9,096 nt of DNA from Roseburia sp. (GTDB taxonomy: Bacteria > Bacillota > Clostridia > Lachnospirales > Lachnospiraceae): NCBI GenBank assembly GCA_003483745.1, contig DMYD01000029.1:1448-10543 (forward strand), written 5' to 3'. The first letter of the stretch is position 1; each line of letters begins with the position of its first letter. Below, piece after piece: positions 1-8,700 of the stretch. The notes beneath the pieces are model-generated. The model saw only the letters and a program-made list of their open reading frames with translations. It had not been told where the DNA came from and did not search any database. A program made the position numbers and the translations under genes.

Positions 1-33
1 TATTTTGAGATGTATGGGAAAAGAACGGTGTAA
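1..33 (+). CDS. Possible 3' end of a rightward gene, unidentified (partial)
   Basis: Frame 1 reads ten codons (YFEMYGKRTV) and then TAA at 31-33. The composition is protein-like, and this is the only forward frame that ends cleanly before the terminator region; frame 3 stops at once and frame 2 gives a less protein-like peptide ending at 35-37. If real, this gene converges on the GH42 gene and its start lies left of the window. Ten residues are too few to assign a family, and the reading could be chance. Confidence 0.25.
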   Translation, partial: YFEMYGKRTV

Positions 34-54
34 TTGAATTTACACTGACATTGC

Positions 55-97
55 AAAAAAACGCTGAATCCATGATAAATCAATGGAAACAGCGTTT
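55..97 (-). terminator. Rho-independent terminator of the GH42 gene
   Basis: Read leftward, an 8-bp stem (AAACGCTG 59-66 pairing with CAGCGTTT 90-97) carries an inner CCAT/ATGG pairing (70-73 with 83-86) around a short loop. It is followed directly by a run of seven T residues (plus-strand A at 55-61, partly shared with the stem). It lies about 24 bases past the GH42 stop codon, so the GH42 transcript probably ends here. In the rightward direction the stem is followed by only three T and then GGG, so it would terminate poorly that way. Confidence 0.85.
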
Positions 98-120
98 GGG
101 CAAAATCAATAAAAGAAATG

Positions 121-2187
121 TTACATTTCAACTACAGCAACACCCCATCCGCCTAAGTCAATTTTATCTCCACAGACAATGGATGTTTCTGAAATCAGTT
201 CTATGCCGTCTTTTCCGCGGTGTGTGACAGAAACCGGATCTTTTGAATAGTTCAGATAGTAACACAATTCTTTGCCGAGATCATTGACGCCTCTTTTTAC
301 AATGAGCGGATAATGAGGTGCATCTGAAGAAAGATCTCCACCGGAAAAACCGGCTTCGTGCAGGAAAGATAAAAGCACGGATTCTAACAGTTCATTATTT
401 TCAAACATTGTTCCAAAATAAAGTGAGGAACCATTTCCATATCGATTTTTTGCAGCCGCCGCATAGCGTTCATATGCCGGATGGCTGTATTTTAATACCG
501 GTGTGGCAGTATCACAGGTGATAAGTTCCATCCATTCACGGGCGGAGGAATTTAAGAAAACAGCAGAGTTATCTGAGTGTGAAAAATGCTCCTGTGAAGT
601 TGTTGCGATATCGTTTTGAACCGGCACGACATCTACATGATGCGGGTGTGTAAACTGGTCGTAGTGAAGACCTAAACATTCATGCAGGATATGTGGCTGC
701 ATATCTGGATAAATCTTTAAATATTCGTCGGAAAAACCGCTCCGAAAGGTGGTGATCAGATGTCCGCCGTTTTTGACATAGGAATCTAATGCCAGAAGCA
801 GAGATTCCGGCGCACTGTAAAGTGCCGGTACGATCAGACATTCATAGCCGGAAAAATCCCGTTCCTTAGAAGAAATCATATCGTATTCAATATTTAACCT
901 GTAGAGGGCATCTGAAAACCAGCGCATTACAGTGTTGTAGCCGTTTGCTCCGGCATTTTCCAGCGGAAACTGGGAGAATCCGGTTAAGGATGCATTATCA
1001 AGCATAATGGCGATCTTGCTTTCTTTTTTCAGGTTCTTTAAATGAGAACCGATCTTATTCCATTCGCTTCCAATCATGACAGCTTCACGGTAAGTCTCAT
1101 TTTCAGAAAAGTCGTGGGAGAGCACACCTTTCCAGTAGCTTTCAATCGCATTGTGGATCGAATGCCAGTGCCAGTACATCACACTGTTTGAGCCGTTTGC
1201 GATATGGCTGTATGCCTGCAGACGAAGCTGTCCCGGATAAGGAAGCCATGGAGTCAGCCCCTGTGCCTCAGTCTCTAAAATCAGATAATTATCCTTTCTC
1301 AGGCTGCGTGAGATATTCCCACATACGGTGATCTCAGCACCGGTCAGTTCCTCATTGGAAGGATGATAAATATCGGCACCAGCCACTGTCATACAGCGGG
1401 CGGCGTCATACTGATCGACCTGTGACTGATAACCGACCGAGTGTGTGGTCCAGTCAAAATCAAAATTTTGCGTGATGAACTGGTCCTCACGTTTATATTC
1501 ACGGACAATGTCAGCCTGCCAGCTCAAAAATTTTGTGACAAGCGAACGCTGGAATTTACAAAATTCGGCTGCAAGACTCTGATTGATCGTACCTCTGACA
1601 TCCGGGAAGTCATCCCAGTCATTTACGCGGTTGCTCCAGTAGTCAAGACCGAACTCATGATTAAAGTCATTGATATCCGGAAATTTCTCTTTTAAGTAAT
1701 CCATAAACATTGCCTGAACACGGGGACCGGCAGTTCCATAACTTTTGGTCTCATTGTCAAGCTGATAGCCGATCACGTGTGGCACATCCTTTACATGCTC
1801 CATCAGAACGCGGATTATGCGCTCGGCATGGGAGAGATAATCCGGATTTGTGATGTCCATATTTTGGCGGTGACCGTAGCGTTCGCGGCCGTTTTGGGTG
1901 ATCGCTAAAATGTCCGGATATTTTTTTACCAGCCATGTCGGTACGGCGTAGGTCGGTGTTCCAACGATCACGGAAATATGATGGCGTGCAGCAGCGTTTA
2001 ACATTCTGTCAATATGTGTAAAATCATATACGCCTTCCTGTGGCTCTAAAGTACTCCATGTGGATTCTGCGATACGGATGATATTCATCCCTGCTTTTTC
2101 CATCATTTCCATATCTTTTTCCACACGGTCGTATGGCAGATATTCGGAATAGTATGCAGCTCCAAAATATAATTTATCTGTTTTCAT
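121..2187 (-). CDS. GH42 beta-galactosidase, intracellular
   Basis: This 688-residue protein hydrolyses terminal beta-galactosyl linkages and here probably acts on galacto-oligosaccharides made by the neighbouring galactanase. Length and architecture fit family GH42: a TIM barrel over roughly residues 1-380, a middle trimerisation domain at about 390-610 and a small C-terminal beta domain to 688. Family signatures visible are WSTLEPQEGVYDF (44-56), YQLDNE (141-146) holding the expected acid/base Glu146, and LILETEAQG (302-310) holding the expected nucleophile Glu305. There is no signal peptide or membrane segment, so it is cytoplasmic. No cysteine occurs at residues 100-160, where some GH42 enzymes carry a zinc-binding cysteine cluster; this suggests a metal-free subtype. 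The ATG at 2187 is preceded by a GAAAGGG ribosome site (2192-2198) four bases upstream. The gene is divergent from the galactanase, has its own promoter and operator, and ends at a terminator, so it appears monocistronic. The pairing resembles the galactanase/beta-galactosidase pair of Bacillus galactan loci (ganB/ganA); orthology is not proven. Confidence 0.95.
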   Translation of the reverse strand: MKTDKLYFGAAYYSEYLPYDRVEKDMEMMEKAGMNIIRIAESTWSTLEPQEGVYDFTHIDRMLNAAARHHISVIVGTPTYAVPTWLVKKYPDILAITQNGRERYGHRQNMDITNPDYLSHAERIIRVLMEHVKDVPHVIGYQLDNETKSYGTAGPRVQAMFMDYLKEKFPDINDFNHEFGLDYWSNRVNDWDDFPDVRGTINQSLAAEFCKFQRSLVTKFLSWQADIVREYKREDQFITQNFDFDWTTHSVGYQSQVDQYDAARCMTVAGADIYHPSNEELTGAEITVCGNISRSLRKDNYLILETEAQGLTPWLPYPGQLRLQAYSHIANGSNSVMYWHWHSIHNAIESYWKGVLSHDFSENETYREAVMIGSEWNKIGSHLKNLKKESKIAIMLDNASLTGFSQFPLENAGANGYNTVMRWFSDALYRLNIEYDMISSKERDFSGYECLIVPALYSAPESLLLALDSYVKNGGHLITTFRSGFSDEYLKIYPDMQPHILHECLGLHYDQFTHPHHVDVVPVQNDIATTSQEHFSHSDNSAVFLNSSAREWMELITCDTATPVLKYSHPAYERYAAAAKNRYGNGSSLYFGTMFENNELLESVLLSFLHEAGFSGGDLSSDAPHYPLIVKRGVNDLGKELCYYLNYSKDPVSVTHRGKDGIELISETSIVCGDKIDLGGWGVAVVEM

Positions 2188-2218
2188 ATTACCCTTTCTT
2201 TTTATGATGTTTGTAAGT

Positions 2219-2246
2219 ATTATACGCGAAACAACCGTTTGCGCAA
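2219..2246 (-). promoter_or_regulatory. Alternative GH42 promoter overlapping the operator
   Basis: On the minus strand TTGCGC (2241-2246) and a perfect TATAAT (2219-2224) are separated by 16 bases, and the operator fills the spacer. It could be a second start site, but the -35 match lies inside the conserved operator half-site and may be coincidental. The upstream promoter at 2251-2279 has better spacing. Confidence 0.35.
2228..2245. promoter_or_regulatory. LacI/GalR-type operator O1 (GH42 side)
   Basis: This 18-bp imperfect palindrome is centred on a CpG at 2236/2237, with the AAcCGtTT core typical of LacI-family operators and a strong TTTGCGCA half on the right. It starts five bases past the -10 box of the GH42 promoter, so it would cover the transcription start and allow repression. 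It matches the operator at the galactanase promoter at 13 of 18 positions, all read on the plus strand. Confidence 0.7.
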
Positions 2247-2250
2247 ATAT

Positions 2251-2279
2251 AGTATATCATTCAAAAATTTGTATGTAAA
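2251..2279 (-). promoter_or_regulatory. Sigma-A type promoter of the GH42 gene
   Basis: On the minus strand TTTACA (2274-2279) is followed after 17 bases by TATACT (2251-2256). The predicted start is near 2244, giving a leader of about 57 bases before the ATG at 2187. The operator at 2228-2245 overlaps the predicted start. Confidence 0.65.
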
Positions 2280-2401
2280 CCATAATACAGGAATGCGGTG
2301 GATGAAAATTTTACAATGAGTGTAAATGCCTGAAAAAAGGCATAAAAGGCGGAAAAATAGAAAAATAAAGGCATATTTATTCAAAAAAATGTAAAAACAA
2401 G

Positions 2402-2426
2402 TGCGCAACAATGTAGTTTGGTTGCA
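2402..2426. promoter_or_regulatory. Possible auxiliary operator half-sites
   Basis: TGCGCAAC (2402-2409) is identical to the strong half of the GH53-side operator read on its minus strand. It is followed by GGTTGCA (2420-2426) in inverted orientation, giving GCAAC/GTTGC arms 11 bases apart. The CpG centre and spacing of a true LacI-type site are missing. It could be a weak auxiliary site or chance. Confidence 0.25.
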
Positions 2427-2446
2427 AAAAAATGAAATGAAAAACG

Positions 2447-2460
2447 TGAAAACGCTAAAA
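2447..2460 (+). promoter_or_regulatory. cre-like site (CcpA-type catabolite control)
   Basis: TGAAAACGCTAAAA matches the common Firmicute cre consensus TGWAANCGNTNWCA at 13 of 14 positions; the one mismatch is A for C at position 13. It lies upstream of the galactanase -35 box, between the two promoters. Catabolite repression of polysaccharide genes is usual in Firmicutes, but a site this AT-rich can arise by chance. Confidence 0.4.
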
Positions 2461-2558
2461 AAGAAATGATAAAAATTGGTTAAAATGACAAATAAACGAC
2501 AAAATAGAATGTCGAAAATACCTAAAAATTAGACGAAAATATTGTTTAAATGTGTCAA

Positions 2559-2587
2559 TTGTAAATAAAACATAAACAATTTATAAT
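2559..2587 (+). promoter_or_regulatory. Sigma-A type promoter of the GH53 gene
   Basis: TTGTAA (2559-2564) and a perfect TATAAT (2582-2587) are separated by 17 bases. The predicted start near 2594 gives a leader of about 70 bases and lies inside the operator at 2588-2605, mirroring the GH42 promoter. Confidence 0.75.
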
Positions 2588-2605
2588 TGAATAATCGGTT
2601 GCGCA
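2588..2605. promoter_or_regulatory. LacI/GalR-type operator O2 (GH53 side)
   Basis: This 18-bp imperfect palindrome is centred on the CpG at 2596/2597 and abuts the -10 box. Its right half, GGTTGCGCA, is nearly identical to that of the GH42-side operator. The centres of the two operators are 360 bp apart. A repressor bound here would cover the transcription start. Confidence 0.7.
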
Positions 2606-2663
2606 GATTAGAGAATATTTATGAATTAAGATATTTGCGTAAAAAGGAGAAGGGGGAAAGAGA

Positions 2664-2753
2664 ATGAAACGAAGGTTTATAAGCGGACTGCTTGCCGGCA
2701 TGATGACGGTTTCGCTTCTTGCGGGACTGCCGGAACCGGTAAAAGTGTCGGCA
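2664..2753 (+). other. Sec signal peptide of the galactanase
   Basis: Residues 1-30 show a basic start (MKRRF), a hydrophobic core (about residues 8-22) and a likely signal peptidase I site after VSA at Ala30. No lipobox cysteine is present, so the protein is secreted rather than a lipoprotein. Confidence 0.88.
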
Positions 2754-5700
2754 GAAACGGTTTCCGGGCTGGAAAATGTTAACTTTGATTTTGAGGAGGG
2801 CATTACCGGATGGGAGACAACCGGAACAGTTACCGAAGAAACTTCAGGTGCACAGGGAGGCGGTAAATATGTGCATCTGGAAGCAGGTGCTTCAATTACG
2901 ACGACCATTAAAAATATCAGTCAGGGAAGTTATACACTTTCGGCATGGGTCAGAGGAACAGCCGGAAAAAATGCAAAGCTTACGGTGTCAGCAACCGGCG
3001 GGCCGGATTCTGTTGCATTGCTGGATACTTACAAAAAAGCAGATGCGTGGACGGAAATGGGACACCGGAATGTTCTGGTATATAATGGACAGATGACGGT
3101 CACGATTGAAGCTGGAGATAAGGCACTCGATTTAGATACCATGGAACTGGTCATGGATGCTGCAGATGAAAATACACTTTCCAACTGGGATTTTGAAGAA
3201 GGTGAGTCCGGGTGGACGATAAGCGGAAGTGTGGAGACGGCATCCGGAAATAATGCAGATACAGGCGATAAGGCACTGCGTCTTGGCGCAGACAGCGAAA
3301 TTTCACAGAAGATTTCCGTGGAGCCGAATACGAGATATTCTGTAACGATGCGTGCAAAAGTAGATAAACAGGATACATTTCAGACCGAAAAGGTAAAAAG
3401 TAATTACCGCAAAGATTCTTCCGGTAATTTCGGTACTATTGGTGAAAATGAAACGCGGATGGAATTGGGCGACCGCGTAAATCTTGGTGTCAGAAGTACA
3501 GATGGTACGGTACTAAGACAGGCACCATCCGGAACAGAAGGGTATGGTCTTGTGACAATCACTTTTGAGACTGGAGATGACCAGACGGAAGTAGAAGTAT
3601 ATGCGAATACAAAATATGATCAGGCATATAAGGATTCTGTGACGATTTATACTTCTGCAGGAGAAAAACTGGCAGATGACTGGCAGGGAAATGGTTCCGA
3701 TTATGCGTATGTAGATAATTTTGATGTGTTCCGTATTCAGGATGAAAATTATCTGCGTGGTGCGGATGTATCGTTTCTGCCGGCGGTCGAGGATCTGGAT
3801 GGAAAATATTTTGCGAACGGTGTACAGCAGGACTGCCTCAGAATCTTATCAAATCATGGTGTAAATTCCATTACAAATATGTTGTTTGTACATGCAGGAA
3901 AAAGTGCACATTATACAGATTCGCTGGCAACAGTATATTTAAATGAGGCATGGGGCGGATTATGGTTCGATGAGCAGGGAAATCCGTTAGAACTTAAGAT
4001 GATCGCGCCGGAGGATGAAGCTACGGCATGGTTTGACAAGGAACATTCTTTAGAACTTGGAAAACGTGCAACGGCACTCGGCATGAGCTATCTTCCAAGC
4101 TTTCATTACAGTGATACCTGGATGAGTAATGCGAAGGCATATACCCCGGAAGAGTGGTTGGATACTGACTATGAAAATACTTATAAAAATACCGATCTCT
4201 CACATATGCAGGCAATCGTATACAATTATGTTTACGATTTTATGAAATCATTGAAGGATAACAACGTCAATGTATGTGGTGTAAAGCACGGAAATGAGCA
4301 GAATGGTGGTATTGTATGGCCGGTCGGAAAAGGGGCAACGTCACAGGGACATGCAAAACTGATCGCGGCATCTTATGCGGCAGCAGAAGATGCGATGCCG
4401 GGCGTTGCTGCTTACGTTCATACGAATAATGGATATGATTCCGGTCAGATGAAGACGTTCTTTAAAGGATTGTTAAATAGTGGAGCAGAATTTGACAGTA
4501 TGTCATTTTCTCTGTATGGAGGAAGATCATCCGGCAATATTATATCCATGGCAAATGCCATTTCGGCAGATCAGACATTGCGCTATATGGACTATGTCAA
4601 TGTTGAGACTGCATTTTCCTTTACAAAATATCAGCCGACGATGGATACAGCAACTACATCAATGGGACAGCCGGCATACTATGCAACATCGGCAAATGGT
4701 CAGTATAACTGGCTGCTTGATTATATGCAGGCGGCACTTGACACACCAAATGCATATGGACAGACCAGAGGTTTTTATTACTGGGAAGTAGATGAACTTC
4801 CAACTCCGGGAATCGGTTCTTCTGCCGGAGCTTCCGGAGATATCAGCTGTCGTATTATGTTTAACAACGGTGATGTGAACATCCACGAGATGGGAAGTAC
4901 AAAAGACGGAAAAGTCGGTGATATGATGGACAGCATGTATGCTTATCTGATGCGTGGATGTCCGAAAAACAAATCGGAGGATATGCTTACACCGTTAAAA
5001 GATGCAGGAACCTATTCTGTTAATGTGACAGATCCTGCTGGCATTACAATATCTAAAGACAGCATCACACTTGCTGCTGGTGAGCAGGAACGGCTGCAGC
5101 CGACAGTTACGCCGGTAGATAAAGTGCTTTCCGACAGCAATATTACATACACATCATCAGCACCTTCTGTCGCTAAAGTGACACAGGATGGTTTTGTATA
5201 TGGAGTATCTGCAGGAGATGCAAAGATTACGGCGTCCGTAAAAGGTGGTCATAAAGCAACTGTGGATGTAAAGGTAACAGAGGCAGGAAAAGCAGATGGA
5301 CTTACTTTAAAAGTGGATGGCAAAGAGGTAAATGATAACAGTACAAAGAGTGCAGTTGTTTTAGATAAGATACAGCTTACTTCTGTTTTATCAGGCAGCA
5401 ATGTGACGAATCAGACAGTCATTTATACATCTTCAAATACAGATGTTGCTTCCTTCTTAGGTGAAACCTGGCAGCAGGAACAAAAAGGAAGTATGCGTCA
5501 GGAGACAGAAAAAACAGATACCGCTGTGCAATTAAATGTAAAAGCCGTGGGAAGTACGGTTATTACGGCACAGACCACAGATGGAGCAAAGAAAGTAAGT
5601 TTTACTTTAAATGTCAGCAAGGTGGATGTGACGTCCGTCACACTTGACAAAACAGAGGCCGAAATCGGGTTTGGACGTACACTGCAGTTAAAAGCTACTG

Positions 5701-8700
5701 TAAAACCGGATAATACAACAAAATATAAATTACACTGGAAATCTGAAGATACTTCAGTTGCAACTGTGGATGAAAATGGTCTGGTAAGCACGGTCGGAGT
5801 CGGCGATGCGGTGATTCGGGCAATATCAGATGATAATGAAGAAATTTATGGAAGCTGTACGGTACATGTTTTACCGGTACAGGTGGAAGGTATCGCGTTA
5901 AGTAAGACATCACTTACATTACAGACAGGATCAAGTAAAAAGATTGATACGATCATTACCCCGTCAAATGCGGATAACAAAGAGGTAACATGGGAGAGTT
6001 CTGATGATTCTATCGCAAAAGTAGATGAAAACGGAAATGTTACCGGCGTGGCAGAGGGTGGTCCTGTCACTATCACAGCAACCACAAAGAATGGCGGTTA
6101 TCAGGCAAGCTGCAAGGTAACAGTACAAAAAGATGCAATCCCGGTCAGTGGTGTGACATTAGATCAGGAGAATTATTATTTCACATCGGATTATTTCTCG
6201 GATAAAAATGCATCCGAAAATGCGCCGGTGGTCCGGTTAGAAGCAACCGTTCTTCCGGACACTGCAACCAATACGGATGTAACATGGGAATCTGATACAC
6301 CGGGTGTTGCAACTGTGGATGCTTATGGACAGGTCACAGCGGTGGCAGCAGGTGTTACAACGATCACGGCAAAAACCGCAGATGGTGGTTATGTGGCAGC
6401 TGCAAAAGTTTATGTTCCGGCGGTGAGCGAAAGTTTTGACAATCGTGAAGCAGGTGATTCCTGGAATATGGGAAAGAGTGTTATACCTGGAACACTGACG
6501 GCAGCAGTTGCAGAGGATTCCGACGGAAATGAGTTCTTGCAGATATCAGGAGGAGGCTCCGGTGACCGTGCGCTGATGAAAAAATTCCAGAAAGCGGTAA
6601 AGAGCGATAAAGTGATCGTAGATTTTGACTGGAACGTGGGCAAGGTGAGCAGTGGTCCGGCTTATCTGACCGTGACAGACAGCAGTAATCATTGTTATTT
6701 TGGACTGCAGGCTAACAGTAAGGGAGTTCTCTCTTATGGCAGCAGAGGAACAATGGAGACGGGAGGAGAACTTTCCGATACGCAGGCATTTGGAACTGCA
6801 TTTAACAAGACAAATACATGGTATCATGTATATGCGGTCATCGATATGGCAGATGAGAAAACGACATTGACTCTTACATCAAAGGCAGATGAGAGTGTGA
6901 CTGCGACAAAAGAAATCGCTTTTGTGTCAGGAATTTCTTATGCAAAAGATGTTGCGGCAGTTCATTTTTATGGAAGAAGAAATGGTGGTTCTCTTTCCTG
7001 GAATCCGGCAGTGGATAATTTTAACATTTATCCGGCAGCAGTTGCACCGGTTGAGGTGAAAACGGATAAAGATTCTGTAAAACTGATTCCGGTAACAGGA
7101 ACACGCGGTGTCAGCGCAAACGTAGAAGCTTCTGTTGCACCGGCATCCACAAGTCAGGATCTGTTATGGGAGTCAACGGATACGGGACTTGTGACGGTGA
7201 CGCAGGATGGAACGATCGAGGCGGTACAGACATATGAAAAATTAGAGGATATTGTTACCGGAAAATGCACAGTTAAAGTTTCTTCGGTAAAAGATCCGTC
7301 CATTTACAAAGAAATCGCAGTGACGATCAGCAACAATCCGAATGCATCAGAGTTTTTCTCGATCAAAGATGAAAATGGAGATGCTGTTTATGAGATGGGA
7401 ACCGGCGGTCAGACAGTAAGTCTTGATACAGGTGATAAGAAACAGTTCTTCCCGGTACTGACAGGTGGTGACGGTGAGAGCGATTATGCAGGTGTGACAT
7501 GGACATCTGATAATACCAAAGTGGCAGTGATCGACAGTGAGAGCGGCAAACTGACTGCAAAAGGAGCAGGTACAGCAGAAATCACACTGACAGTCACAAT
7601 GTATGCGGGTAATCCATTGACGGGAATCTTTACGGTAAAAGTCGAAGGAGAGGTACTTGCGGATACAACTGTACTTGAGCGTGCGATTTCAGATGCAAAA
7701 GCAGCAAAAGACCAGACAGATGATTATTATACTGCAGAGAGCCTTGCTGCATATTATGAAGCATTAGAGCAGGCAGAATCTGTTTTAAAGAAATCCGAAG
7801 AAGAAAAATGGGATTCTGCAAAACAGAATACGCTTGATAAAACGGCAGAAAATCTTAATAATGCAGTGAAAGGTTTAGAAAAGAATACATTCATTACCGG
7901 AATTCATATTTCTGGTGGTGACAATGCGCTAAATGTCAACAAACAGACAACACTTACGGCAGAAATCACACCAGCCACGGCAGAAGAAAAAGTTGTGTGG
8001 ACTTCCGATGACTTTTCTGTTGCGGTTGTGGATAAAAACAGCGGTGTAGTGACGGCAGTGGGAGAAGGAACAGCTACGATCACTGCATTAAGCGAAAGCC
8101 GTGGTATATCTGCACAGAAAAAGATTACAGTTACAAAAGATCTGACCTCGGCTTATGATACGAATGGAATTAAAGTGACAGAAACAAATTCTGTAAGACC
8201 GGCAAAAAATGCATTGATCAATGCACGTACCATGAATTTAAATCCGGGCAATAATGCGTGGACAACAGGTTCGTCTACAAAAGCGGGAGCAATCGCTATT
8301 GATTTTGGTTCAGATGTAAACATTGAAAATGTAAAGACAGGATTCTGGTCAAAATTAAAATATACACTGGATATTTCAGAGGATGGTGAAAACTGGACGA
8401 CAGTCATTGATCATTCTGAAGAAGCAGTAGGTGTTGACGCAACAGCAAAAGAACCATATGTGGATTCATTCCCGGAAAATACCGAGGCACGTCATATGCG
8501 GATCAATGTGCTTGCAAATGGCGGTACAGGATGGATTGGTATCACAGTATTGCAGGTAAATGGTATCTATGTATCGGATGCAGCAGCTGTCAAATCGATA
8601 TCCTGTGAACCGGTAGCTGTAGAAAATGTTTCTGAATTATCAAAAGATACTCTGCCACAGACAGTTTCTGTGACATTGGCAGATGATACTGTGACACAGG

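Larger units (their letters stand above)
2188..2663. other. Divergent AT-rich intergenic regulatory region
   Basis: These 476 bases separate the divergent GH42 and GH53 genes. No convincing coding sequence is present: the open stretches are short, lack ribosome sites, and have low-complexity Phe/Lys/Ile-rich composition expected of AT-rich DNA. The region holds two outward promoters, two related LacI-type operators, a cre-like site, a half-operator and a small dyad (TTTACA 2310-2315 with TGTAAA 2321-2326), listed separately where supported. The remainder is A-rich spacer in which I see nothing further. Confidence 0.85.

Noticed and set aside
1441..1695. Rightward 84-codon frame inside the GH42 gene
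   Set aside because: It is antisense to the conserved GH42 barrel region and has no ribosome site or family signature.
2327..2342. Small hairpin TGCCT-loop-AGGCA as a terminator
   Set aside because: The stem is only 5 bp, no T-run follows on either strand, and no gene ends there.
2220..2411. Leftward 63-codon open frame in the intergenic region
   Set aside because: It overlaps the GH42 promoter and operator, has low-complexity Phe/Leu/Ile-rich composition from AT-rich DNA, and has no ribosome site.
2555..2908. Leftward 117-codon frame at the start of the galactanase gene
   Set aside because: It is antisense to the signal peptide and first CBM-like domain and covers the galactanase promoter; its Pro/Ser/Thr/Val-rich composition is what the antisense of an Ala/Gly/Thr-rich gene gives.
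2776..3096. Rightward 106-codon frame overlapping the galactanase
   Set aside because: It lies wholly within the well-supported galactanase frame in another phase, with no recognisable domain or ribosome site.
5498..6085. Overlapping leftward frames opposite the Ig repeats
   Set aside because: They are antisense shadows of repeated Thr/Val/Ala codons; the coding strand shows clear Ig domain motifs throughout.
5043..8141. DNA-level tandem repeat or CRISPR-like array
   Set aside because: The recurring sequence is protein-level Ig similarity; the nucleotide copies share only short matches and no regular repeat-spacer period.
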